Assembly: GCA_964354135.1 (NCBI GenBank)
Contig: CAYGZA010000073.1
Span: 1 to 21,667, forward strand
Direction: 5' to 3'
DNA length: 21,667 nt
From: CAYGZA01 sp964354135
GTDB taxonomy: Bacteria > Planctomycetota > Planctomycetia > Pirellulales > Thermoguttaceae
Part shown: positions 6,840-14,354 of the stretch, piece by piece
How positions within the stretch are numbered: the first letter of the stretch is position 1
Layout: each line of letters begins with the position of its first letter
Notes under the pieces: model-generated
Database searches by the model: none
Seen by the model: the letters and a program-made list of their open reading frames with translations, nothing else
What the model was told of the DNA's origin: nothing
Position numbers and translations under genes: made by a program

Positions 6840-9359
6840 ATGACGAAACAACGCACGCGGCCCGCTGGAATCACTATTTGCGTGCTGCTGATTATCGCGG
6901 CGTTGCAGCCGGCGCGGGCGGAGGATCGGGCCAAGCCCAAGGCCGCCCCTTCGCCGGACCTCTTGGCGGCCTTTCGCACCGGCCCGATGGCCGGCGTCGA
7001 GGAGATCATCTTTGCGGTCCGTCAGCCGGGCAAGGACGGTCACTGGTACGCCAACTTCGGTTACTACGCCGACTCCAAATCGACGCAGCCTCTCGTCACC
7101 CGCTGCGACGAAGAGGGCATGAGGGTCACCTACGGCACCGGCGGACGGCTTTGCCGTCTGCACCTGGGGAGCGGCCGCTTGACCCTGCTCGTGGACGACC
7201 CCAAGGGCGCGGTGCGGGACCCCGTGGTCCACTACGATGCCCGGAAGGTCCTTTTCTCCTATCGCAAGGGCTCCAGCCCGCACTACCACCTCTATGAAAT
7301 CGACGTCGACGGCTCGGGGCTGCGCCAGCTCACCGACGGGCCGTACGACGACATCGAGCCCTGCTATCTGCCCGACGGCGACATCCTCTTCGTTTCCAGC
7401 CGGTGCAAGCGCTGGGTCAACTGCTGGCTGACGCAGGTCGGCGTGTTGCACCGTTGCAACGCCGGCGGCGGCGCCATCCGGACGATTTCCAGCAACGGCG
7501 AACACGAGAACACGCCCTGGGTCTTGCCCAACGGCCAGGTGCTCTACACGCGATGGGAATACGTCGATCGCAGCCAGGTCGACTTCCATCACCTCTGGAT
7601 CACCAGCCCCGACGGCATCCGGCAGACCGTCTTCTACGGCAACATGCACCCGAGCACGGTGATGATCGACGCCAAGCCGATTCCGGGCTCGCGGAGCGTG
7701 GTGGCGTCGTTTTCGCCCGGGCACGGGCAGAGGGAGCACGAGGGGACGATTGCCGTGGTCGATGCCCGCAAGGGACCGGACGAGAGTGCCTCGGTGCGCT
7801 ACGTTGCCGCCGGCTTCCGCGATCCCTGGGCGTTTTCGGAAGAGGCGTTCATGGCGGCCCGGGGGCGGCAGATTGTGCTGGTCGACGGGGCCGGGCGAAG
7901 CCGGGCGGTTTACGAGCTGCCGCCCGAGGCCGTCCGGCAGGGGCTGGAGTGCCACGAGCCGCGGCCCCTTTACTCCCGGCCGCGCGAGCCGCTGATGCCG
8001 GCCCAAGTGGACCGGCGCCAACAGACCGGCCGGGTCGTGCTCGTCGACGCCTACCGCGGCCGCAACATGGGCGGCGTCGAGCGCGGCCAAATCAAGAAGC
8101 TCCTGGTCCTCGAAACGCTCCCCAAGCCGATCAACTTCACCGGCGGGATGGAGCCCCTAAGCTACGGCGGCACGTTCAAGCTGGAACGCGTCCTGGGCAC
8201 GATCCCCGTGGAGCCCGACGGCTCGGCCTTCGCCGAGCTGCCGGCGCTCCGCAGCCTCTTCTTCGTCGCCCTGGACGAGAACGACGTGTCGGTCAAGCGG
8301 ATGCAGAGTTTCCTGACCGTGATGCCCGGCGAAACCACCACCTGCCTCGGCTGCCACGAGCAGCGGACCCTCTCGCCGCAGTACGGCCCGGGCAGATCGC
8401 TTGCGGCCCTCCGCCGCGGGCCGAGCAAGATCGCGCCCGTGGGCGACGTGCCCGACGTGCTGGACTTCCCCCGCGACGTCCAGCCGGTGCTTGACCGGCA
8501 CTGCGTGCGATGCCACGACTGCGACAAGCGCGAGGGCGGCGTCGTGCTCAGCGGCGACCGCGGGCCGATGTTCTCGATCGGCTACTACACGATCACCGCG
8601 AAGTCCCTGGTGGCCGACGGCCGCAACCTGGCCAAGGGCAACTACCCGCCCCGGGCCCTCGGCAGCTCGGCCAGCCGGCTGATGAAGCTCATCGACGGCA
8701 GTCACTACGACGCCAGGCTATCGGAGCGCGAGCGGAAGCTGGTTCGGCTCTGGATCGACACGGGGGCCACGTATCCGGGGACTTACGCCGCACTGGGGAG
8801 CGGCATGATCGGCGGCTATGCCGAGAACCAGCTCGACCGCAGCGACACCGTCTGGCCCAGCGTGCAGGCCGCGACGGCGGCGCTGGCAGCGCGTTGCGGC
8901 GGCTGCCACACCGGCTCGCGGGCGCTGCCGCTCTCAGCCAGCGACGAGCTGGGCGGGCCGCCCTGGGAGCCACTCGCGCCCGACGACGTCCGCCGCCGCT
9001 ACTCACGCCATCTGCTCTATAACCTCAGCCGGCCTGCCAAGTCGCTCATCCTCTTGGCGCCGCTGGCGAAGCGGGCGGGCGGATCCGAGTCGTGCGGCAA
9101 GGCGATCTTCGCCGACGCCGGCGACGAGGACTATCGCAAGATCTTGCGGGCCATCGCCGACACTCAGCGGAGGCTCGATGAGATCAAACGGTTCGACATG
9201 CCGGGTTTCCGCCCGCGTCCCGAATACGTCCGCGAGATGAAGCGGTACGGCATCCTCCCCATAGCCTTGCCGGCCGAGGCCCCGATCGACGTGTACGCCA
9301 CGGAACGCAAGTACTGGGACGCGCTTTGGCAGGGGGCCCTGGCACGCGGCAATCCGTGA
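6840..9359 (+). CDS. Exported HzsA-related protein with PD40 propeller and three c-type haem motifs
   Basis: The product has 839 residues; the start has AGGTGAGG just upstream. A Sec signal peptide covers about 1-28 (hydrophobic ITICVLLIIAAL, cleavage near ARA-ED). Residues about 120-330 carry PD40/WD40-like blades (LYEIDVDGSGLRQLTDGP, CYLPDGDILFVSSR, TPWVLPNGQVLYTRWEY). The middle region (about 385-500, including GRVVLVDAYRGRNM and GTIPVEPDGSAFAELPA) matches the hydrazine synthase alpha-subunit-like domain found in many planctomycete HzsA-related proteins. Three CxxCH motifs follow: CLGCH 502-506, CVRCH 555-559 and CGGCH 686-690. The second sits in a cytochrome-like context (DFPRDVQPVLDRHCVRCHDC). 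It should therefore be a periplasmic or surface multihaem protein. True anammox HzsA works with HzsB/C, which are absent here, so hydrazine synthesis is not implied; an oxidoreductase or electron-transfer role is an inference. Confidence 0.85.
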   Translation: MTKQRTRPAGITICVLLIIAALQPARAEDRAKPKAAPSPDLLAAFRTGPMAGVEEIIFAVRQPGKDGHWYANFGYYADSKSTQPLVTRCDEEGMRVTYGTGGRLCRLHLGSGRLTLLVDDPKGAVRDPVVHYDARKVLFSYRKGSSPHYHLYEIDVDGSGLRQLTDGPYDDIEPCYLPDGDILFVSSRCKRWVNCWLTQVGVLHRCNAGGGAIRTISSNGEHENTPWVLPNGQVLYTRWEYVDRSQVDFHHLWITSPDGIRQTVFYGNMHPSTVMIDAKPIPGSRSVVASFSPGHGQREHEGTIAVVDARKGPDESASVRYVAAGFRDPWAFSEEAFMAARGRQIVLVDGAGRSRAVYELPPEAVRQGLECHEPRPLYSRPREPLMPAQVDRRQQTGRVVLVDAYRGRNMGGVERGQIKKLLVLETLPKPINFTGGMEPLSYGGTFKLERVLGTIPVEPDGSAFAELPALRSLFFVALDENDVSVKRMQSFLTVMPGETTTCLGCHEQRTLSPQYGPGRSLAALRRGPSKIAPVGDVPDVLDFPRDVQPVLDRHCVRCHDCDKREGGVVLSGDRGPMFSIGYYTITAKSLVADGRNLAKGNYPPRALGSSASRLMKLIDGSHYDARLSERERKLVRLWIDTGATYPGTYAALGSGMIGGYAENQLDRSDTVWPSVQAATAALAARCGGCHTGSRALPLSASDELGGPPWEPLAPDDVRRRYSRHLLYNLSRPAKSLILLAPLAKRAGGSESCGKAIFADAGDEDYRKILRAIADTQRRLDEIKRFDMPGFRPRPEYVREMKRYGILPIALPAEAPIDVYATERKYWDALWQGALARGNP

Positions 9360-9551
9360 GGTCCGCGTGCGGTCGCCGGCCCGGTGCGACGGCTCCAGCC
9401 CGAGGGTCCCATGCCGCCTCGGCCGGCAGATCGGTCCCCGCCCCCAGAACGGGTGAAGCCGGGCTTTTCAAGCGGCACGGCGGAAGGGAGAATGGGGGCG
9501 GTCCGGGAAGCGGGCCGCGGCTTCAAGACACCTGACTTTGGGGGAAACGCC

Positions 9552-12455
9552 ATGTCCAGAAAGCTCTTGGTGCTCGGGTTGGTACTCGTTGGGTCGCTGG
9601 TCGCCGCCCCGTCGGCCCTCGTGGCGCAAGCCGGGAGGCCGGCCCAACCGGGAGGACAGCTAGGCCCATCACAGGCGGCAATCGTCGGGACGCGCGGAGT
9701 CTGCGTCTTCCTGGGCGACAAGGACTGCAACAACGCGATCGCCTTGGCCCGGACGACTGAGTGGCGGGTCTACGTCGCCTTGACAACGATCGAGGACGTC
9801 ACCGCCGCAGCCCGGGCGGCCGACGCGGCCGGTCTGTACGGAAAGCAGATCTTTGTCGAGAAGCAGCCGCCGGGACGCATCGGGCTGGCCGACAACGTCG
9901 CCGACGCCGTCGTGGCGGTGGGCGATGCATCCAACACGCCCAAGGCTGAGATGCTCCGCGTGCTCCGCCCCGAGGGAAGAGCGCTCATCGTCGGCAGAAC
10001 CGCCGACTCAGCCAAACCCTACACCCTCTTCACCAAGCCGATCCCCGAAGGCATCGACCAGTGGAGCCATCACTACCACGGACCGAGCAACAATCCTCAG
10101 TCGCTGGACAAGCGGGCCCGCTCGCCGTACCTGACGCAATTCGTCGTGGAGCCGCGGTATGCCCCGGCGCCGCAGGCGGCGGTCGCCTCCGGCGGGCGGC
10201 TCTTCATGGCCTTCGGCAACGTGGCATGGCACCAGCGGGAAGAGGCGATGCTCAACACGCTGGTGGTCATCAATGCCTACAACGGCACCCTGCTCTGGAA
10301 GCGCCCGCTGGTGCAAGGGATCATGGTGGACCGCAGCACGATGATCGCCACGCCGACGACCCTCTACCTTGCCGACGACACGTCGTGCAAGGTGCTGGAC
10401 GCCGCCACCGGGCGACAGCTCGACGAGATCGTCGCGCCCGCGGACCTGACCGGCGGCTCCTTCTGGAAGTGGATGGCCCTGGAAGGCGGCACGCTGTTGG
10501 CCCTCGTGGGCGAGCAGGAGCCCCCGGACCCCGACGCCAAGTGGGGAAGCAAGGGCCACGGCTGGCCTTGGGATGCGATCTCCCAGGGCTACAACACCCG
10601 GCAATACCCCTGGGGCTTCGCCAAGACGCTCCTGGCCATCGACCCGAAGACCAAGAAGGTCCTCTGGAGCCACCAGGAAGACCCGCCGATCGACAGCCGC
10701 TCGCTCTGCACGACCGGCGGCCGCGTCTACATGGCCTCCTTCGGCAAGTACCTCCTCTCGCTGGATGCGAAGACCGGCAAGGAACTCTGGCGGCGGACGC
10801 CCGAAAAGGACCCGGAGGTCTACCGCACCATCGGGCCGTACCGCCCCGGGCATGGCTACATCGGCGGCTGGAAGAGCACGGTCTGGCTGAAGTGTACCGA
10901 CAAGGCCCTCTACGTCCTCGGCCCCCAGGTCGAATGGCTCACGGCCCTCTCGGCCGACGACGGCCGCGTGCTCTGGAGACACCCGGTCAAGGACCTGCAC
11001 ATCGTCATCCGCGACGAAGGGCTCTTCTGCATCGGCCCGCAGGGTTCCGCGGACCAGACCAAGAAGCTCGATCCCCTGACCGGCGAGGTCCTGGCCAGCT
11101 ACAACGTCCAGCGCCGGGCCTGCACCCGCTCCACCGGCACGCCCGACGGGATCTTCTTCCGCGGCCACGAGGGTTCCGGGCGGCTCGACATTGCCACGGG
11201 CCAGGTCCAGTGGTTCTCGCCCGTGCGCCCCTCGTGCCACGTGGGTGTCGTCGTGGCCTTCGGGCACCTTTATTGGCTGCCGTGGACGTGCGACTGCAAC
11301 TTGCAGATGTTCGGGGCGATGTCCGTGGGCCCGGCCGGCGACTTCGCCTTCGACCAGAAGGCGACCGAGACGGAGCGGTTGGAGTTCCATGTGGAACAGA
11401 CGGCAATCGGCCCGTTCCCGCAAGGGCCGAACGACTGGCCGACCTTCCGCGGCGATAACGCCCGCGCGGCGCGAACCGGCGCGACGATCCCCACGAGCGT
11501 CGTGCGTCTCTGGAGCGTCAAGCCGAAGATCGCCGGCGAAGTGACCGCCCCGGTAGCGGCCGGCGGGCTGGTGTTCGTCGCCGGGCACGACGGCATCGTC
11601 CGGGCCTTCGACGCCGCCACCGGGAAGCTTCGCTGGACTGCCTACACCGGCGGCCCGGTGCGCTACCCGCCGACGATTGCCGCGGGCCTGGCCCTGGTCG
11701 GCTCCTCGGACGGCTGGGTCTACGCGTTGGAGGCGGCCACGGGCCGGCTCGTCTGGCGATTCCGCGCCGCGCCGGCCGATCGCCGCATTCCCGTCTACGA
11801 CCGGCTCGTCTCGACCTGGCCGGTGGCAAGCGGCGTTCTGGTCCAAGACGGCCTGGCCTCTTTTGCCGCCGGAATGAACGACTTCGACGGCACGCACGTC
11901 TACGCCCTCGACGTGAAGACCGGGAAGCTCCGCTGGCAGAACAACACCTGCGGACACCTCGATGCGTTTGGCAAGCGGGGCGTCACCTGCCAGGGCGAGA
12001 TGCTCTTCCACGACGGCAATCTCTATCTGGCGGGCGGCAACACCGTCTCGCCGGCGGTCTTCGACTTTGCCGACGGCCGCTGCCTCAACGGGCCGCCCGG
12101 CGGCATTGGCTCCGGCGCCCCGCGCGGCCGCGAGCTCCACCTGGTCGGCAACCAGGTGACCGCCTCCGGCCAGCCGCTCTACTCGCTGCCCGAAGCGCCG
12201 GTCTTCGGCGACAAACGGCTGGATTGGACCGGTGTCGTTGTGACCGCCCAGAACGCCCAGTTGACCTTCCGGCAACAGCGGGGCGTCAAGGGGCCCAACT
12301 GGATGCTCGTGGCCCGCGACCCGCAGCAGGGCAAGGACCTCTGGACTCAACCGCTTCCCGGCGAGCCGGGCCGATGGGGAATCGCCGTGGATGCCCAGGG
12401 CCGCACGCTCGTGACCCTGCGCAGCGGCGAGGTCCTGTGCTTCGGCGAAAAATGA
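9552..12455 (+). CDS. Exported PQQ-type beta-propeller protein with degenerate methyltransferase-like N-terminal domain
   Basis: The product has 967 residues from the ATG at 9552 (MSRKLLVLGLVLVGSL, a signal peptide to about residue 26); an upstream in-frame ATG at 9384 gives non-signal, low-complexity sequence and was rejected. Residues about 45-155 resemble a class I SAM-methyltransferase Rossmann fold (VCVFLGDKDCNNAIAL, GLYGKQIFV, ADNVADAVVAVG, EMLRVLRPEGRALIVG). The Gly-rich motif I is replaced by LGDKD, so catalysis is doubtful. The junction KPIPEGIDQWSHHYHGPSNN is typical of a planctomycete family that joins this domain to a PQQ/BamB-like propeller. From about 190 to the end there are propeller blades with a repeating WKR/LW-type closing strand: TLLWKRPL, VLWSHQED, ELWRRTPE, VLWRHPVKD, LRWTAYTG, LVWRFRAA, LRWQNNTC. 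It could be a quinoprotein or a structural propeller; cofactor ligands cannot be assigned by eye. It follows the HzsA-like gene after 192 bases. Confidence 0.8.
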   Translation: MSRKLLVLGLVLVGSLVAAPSALVAQAGRPAQPGGQLGPSQAAIVGTRGVCVFLGDKDCNNAIALARTTEWRVYVALTTIEDVTAAARAADAAGLYGKQIFVEKQPPGRIGLADNVADAVVAVGDASNTPKAEMLRVLRPEGRALIVGRTADSAKPYTLFTKPIPEGIDQWSHHYHGPSNNPQSLDKRARSPYLTQFVVEPRYAPAPQAAVASGGRLFMAFGNVAWHQREEAMLNTLVVINAYNGTLLWKRPLVQGIMVDRSTMIATPTTLYLADDTSCKVLDAATGRQLDEIVAPADLTGGSFWKWMALEGGTLLALVGEQEPPDPDAKWGSKGHGWPWDAISQGYNTRQYPWGFAKTLLAIDPKTKKVLWSHQEDPPIDSRSLCTTGGRVYMASFGKYLLSLDAKTGKELWRRTPEKDPEVYRTIGPYRPGHGYIGGWKSTVWLKCTDKALYVLGPQVEWLTALSADDGRVLWRHPVKDLHIVIRDEGLFCIGPQGSADQTKKLDPLTGEVLASYNVQRRACTRSTGTPDGIFFRGHEGSGRLDIATGQVQWFSPVRPSCHVGVVVAFGHLYWLPWTCDCNLQMFGAMSVGPAGDFAFDQKATETERLEFHVEQTAIGPFPQGPNDWPTFRGDNARAARTGATIPTSVVRLWSVKPKIAGEVTAPVAAGGLVFVAGHDGIVRAFDAATGKLRWTAYTGGPVRYPPTIAAGLALVGSSDGWVYALEAATGRLVWRFRAAPADRRIPVYDRLVSTWPVASGVLVQDGLASFAAGMNDFDGTHVYALDVKTGKLRWQNNTCGHLDAFGKRGVTCQGEMLFHDGNLYLAGGNTVSPAVFDFADGRCLNGPPGGIGSGAPRGRELHLVGNQVTASGQPLYSLPEAPVFGDKRLDWTGVVVTAQNAQLTFRQQRGVKGPNWMLVARDPQQGKDLWTQPLPGEPGRWGIAVDAQGRTLVTLRSGEVLCFGEK

Positions 12456-12460
12456 TCATC

Positions 12461-12587
12461 GCCGGGCCGTGTCGGCCCGGATGCGTAGCGGGCGGTCAGG
12501 GTTCAGCCGGGCCGTGTCGGCCCGGATGCACAGTGCGCGGTCAGGGTTCAGAGCCGGGCCGTGTCGGCCCGGATGCGTAGCGGGCGG
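12461..12587. repeat. 45-bp tandem repeat, 2.8 copies, each with a hairpin
   Basis: Copies begin at 12461, 12506 and 12553. The first two are 45 bases long and differ at only a few positions; the third is separated by two bases (GA) and is cut after about 35. Each starts with a perfect 8-bp stem, CCGGGCCG-TGT-CGGCCCGG. The last copy runs into another small hairpin (GGCGGGC-TT-GCCCGCC, around 12583-12598). The array starts five bases after the PQQ-protein stop and ends shortly before the next gene. Confidence 0.8.
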
Positions 12588-12622
12588 GCTTGCCCGCCGC
12601 TTGTATCCGAAAGGGTGGTCTC

Positions 12623-14020
12623 ATGCGACGAGCAACAGCGCGAGTCGATGTGCTGCGGTGTAGCCGCCGCAGGTTCCTCCGAAACGCCGGTTTGGCGGCA
12701 AGCGGCGTGTTGCTCGCCGCCCCGGCCGGCCGCCGGGGGCTTCTCGCTGCGCCGGCGGTGGTGCAATCCGCGACCGGATCGAAGCCCAAGCCGCGGCCGG
12801 ACCTTGTGGACGAAAAATCGCCCAAGGCCGTCGAGGTGATCCAGCTCACCGCCGAGCCGGACGTCCCGAGCTCGCACCTCTACATGGAGGCCCAGATCTT
12901 CACGATGGACTCCAAGCGGCTCGTCCTGCACCGCTCGGCCACCGCCCACGGCAGCAGCCGCAAGGACCCCAAGCACCAGTACCTGCTCTGCGACATCGAC
13001 AGCGGCTGCGCGATGAGCCCGTTGACCACGGAAATGGGAGCGACCGGGGCCTCGGTGTCGCCCGACGGGAAGTACGTCTACTACTTCGTCGATGAAACCA
13101 AGGTCGACGGCGGCCGCTTGACGCTCAAGCGGGTGCAGCTCGACGGCACCCAGCGGGAGACGATCCTGGTGGTCGATTCGCCCCTTCCCGGCACGCGATT
13201 CCGCCCCAGCCACATCTACCCGCTTTCGACCATCTCTTCGGACGGCCGGCGGCTGGCAATCTCCGCCTTCCTGGGCGACGGCAAGACCGAAGCAGCCCCG
13301 TGGGGCCTCATGGTCTTCGACCTCCAGAAGGCGGCGGTGAGCCTCATCACCCACGGCCCCACCTGGTGCAACATGCACCCGCAGTACTCCCGCTCGCTCG
13401 ATCCGCAGCAAAGCCACGATATCCTCATCCAGGACAACCACGAGAACGTCACCAATACGGCCGGCTCCGTCACGCGGCTGGTGGGCGGCGACGGGGCCGA
13501 CATCCACGTCGTCCGCGACGACGGCTCCGCCTTCCGCAACATGCCCTGGGGACGCGACGGCAACGAGTTCTGCCAGGGGCACCAGTGCTGGCGGGGCCGA
13601 AGCGACTGGGCCATTACGAGCACCGGCACCCGCAAGCCGCCGGAGGCCCAGCTCATCGAGGGCCGCGCCGCCCCGCACGCCGGACACGTGGGCATTAAGA
13701 CCCCCGGCGGCGTCCGCAACGACCTATCCTGCTCGTTTGCCAACCCGCACTTCTATCACTTCGCCACCGACATCGCGGGCAAGCGGCTCATCTCCGACGC
13801 GGCCCCGCTGGACCGCGGCGGCAGGATCTACCTGGCCGAGCTCGGCGAGCCCGGCAAAGACGCCGCCAGGGATTTCAAGTACCTGCTGAGCCCGGGGTCT
13901 TCCGGCAAGAAGGATGCCCACGTCCACCCGTTCCTCTCGCCGGACGGAAGACTGGGCTTCTTCAACTCGGACGAGTCGGGCATCCTCCAGGCCTACATGA
14001 TCCGGGCGCTGCCGGCATAG
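12623..14020 (+). CDS. Tat-exported oligogalacturonate-lyase-like (PL22-type) beta-propeller protein
   Basis: The product has 465 residues; the ATG at 12623 has AAGGG upstream, and the frame is also open upstream to 12590 through repeat DNA. The N-terminus has a twin-arginine signal, SRRRFLRN at 14-21, then a hydrophobic Ala/Leu/Gly run, with cleavage probable near 45. The mature part has PD40 blades (ASVSPDGKYVYYFVDE, TISSDGRRLAISAF, FLSPDGRLGFFNSDESG). Conserved His/Gln motifs are NMHPQYS (250-256), FCQGHQCW (316-323), NPHFYH (374-379) and HVHPFLSPDG (433-442). These resemble the metal-binding His/Gln set of oligogalacturonate lyases (PL22), which cleave pectin oligomers, but the match is partial. 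A non-enzymatic TolB-like propeller remains possible. It is the third exported propeller in a row, 167 bases after the PQQ protein, with the tandem repeat between them. Confidence 0.75.
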   Translation: MRRATARVDVLRCSRRRFLRNAGLAASGVLLAAPAGRRGLLAAPAVVQSATGSKPKPRPDLVDEKSPKAVEVIQLTAEPDVPSSHLYMEAQIFTMDSKRLVLHRSATAHGSSRKDPKHQYLLCDIDSGCAMSPLTTEMGATGASVSPDGKYVYYFVDETKVDGGRLTLKRVQLDGTQRETILVVDSPLPGTRFRPSHIYPLSTISSDGRRLAISAFLGDGKTEAAPWGLMVFDLQKAAVSLITHGPTWCNMHPQYSRSLDPQQSHDILIQDNHENVTNTAGSVTRLVGGDGADIHVVRDDGSAFRNMPWGRDGNEFCQGHQCWRGRSDWAITSTGTRKPPEAQLIEGRAAPHAGHVGIKTPGGVRNDLSCSFANPHFYHFATDIAGKRLISDAAPLDRGGRIYLAELGEPGKDAARDFKYLLSPGSSGKKDAHVHPFLSPDGRLGFFNSDESGILQAYMIRALPA

Positions 14021-14047
14021 AGTCGCGTCTTTGTCCAGGCTACCCGG

Positions 14048-14065
14048 CCGCCGCGCTCGCGGCGG
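14048..14065. terminator. GC-rich hairpin after the Tat-exported gene
   Basis: CCGCCGC (14048-14054) pairs with GCGGCGG (14059-14065) around loop GCTC, 27 bases after the stop codon at 14020. There is no T-run, so it may slow or process the transcript rather than act as a classic intrinsic terminator. A dispersed palindrome is an equal alternative. Confidence 0.4.
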
Positions 14066-14120
14066 TGGTCCATAGCCAGGGGCACAAGCCCTCGTTGTTA
14101 CGCACAAGTGGCGAACGTCT

Positions 14121-14205
14121 CGCCCCGTAGGGGCGTTTGACAATAGCCCAGCGATTCATCGCTGGGTTCGGAAGGAAGAAAGAACGTATTCGTCCCGTAG
14201 GGACG
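14121..14205 (+). repeat. Palindromic repeat module, forward copy
   Basis: Three hairpins in order: CGCCCC-GTA-GGGGCG (14121-14135), CCCAGCGA-TTCA-TCGCTGGG (14147-14166) and CGTCCC-GTA-GGGACG (14191-14205). Between the first two is TTTGACAATAG. The same order, with changed but compensated bases, occurs in inverted orientation at 14240-14325. Confidence 0.7.
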
Positions 14206-14239
14206 ATTGGAAACGAGCCTCGAAAGGACGAGTTCGACC

Positions 14240-14325
14240 GTCCCTCCGGGACTCGCGATTCTCCCTTGGCTACTTATCTTCCCAGCAGTGGACTGCTGGG
14301 CTACTATCACACGTCCCTCCGGGAC
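14240..14325 (-). repeat. Palindromic repeat module, inverted copy
   Basis: Read on the minus strand: GTCCC-GGA-GGGAC (14313-14325), GTGTGATAGTAG, CCCAGCAGT-CC-ACTGCTGGG (14281-14300), a spacer, then GTCCC-GGA-GGGAC (14240-14252). Hairpin order and spacing match the forward copy at 14121-14205, while the stem bases differ but remain paired. The pair sits between convergent genes. Confidence 0.7.
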
Positions 14326-14354
14326 TGGATACATCCCTCGCAAGGGAGCCTGTC

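Larger units (their letters stand above)
14021..14354. other. Convergent intergenic region rich in hairpins
   Basis: This 334-base space lies between the ends of the Tat-lyase-like gene (plus) and the kinase gene (minus). It contains a GC-rich hairpin (14048-14065) and the two mirrored palindrome modules (14121-14205 and 14240-14325). The short open frames here are palindrome read-through and I do not call them genes. Confidence 0.65.

Noticed and set aside
6681..8090. 469-codon minus-strand frame opposite the HzsA-like gene
   Set aside because: Low-complexity Val/Ala/Gly/Asp/Arg composition and no motifs; the opposite strand carries a signal peptide, PD40 blades and haem motifs.
6840..9359. 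True hydrazine synthase alpha subunit (anammox)
   Set aside because: There are no HzsB/C or other anammox genes nearby, and HzsA-related proteins are widespread in other planctomycetes.
9384..9551. Upstream start for the PQQ-type protein
   Set aside because: It would place 56 Pro/Arg-rich residues before a clear signal peptide at 9552.
10008..12350. 780-codon minus-strand frame opposite the PQQ-type gene
   Set aside because: Its length comes from high GC at third positions; the plus strand shows regular propeller repeats.
12461..12587. Possible CRISPR or coding tandem repeat
   Set aside because: There is no spacer between the 45-bp units, and the frames through it have no start signal; it is plain tandem repeat DNA.
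14121..14325. Possible CRISPR array
   Set aside because: The repeated hairpins are inverted modules with varying stem sequence, irregular spacing and no unique spacers or cas genes.
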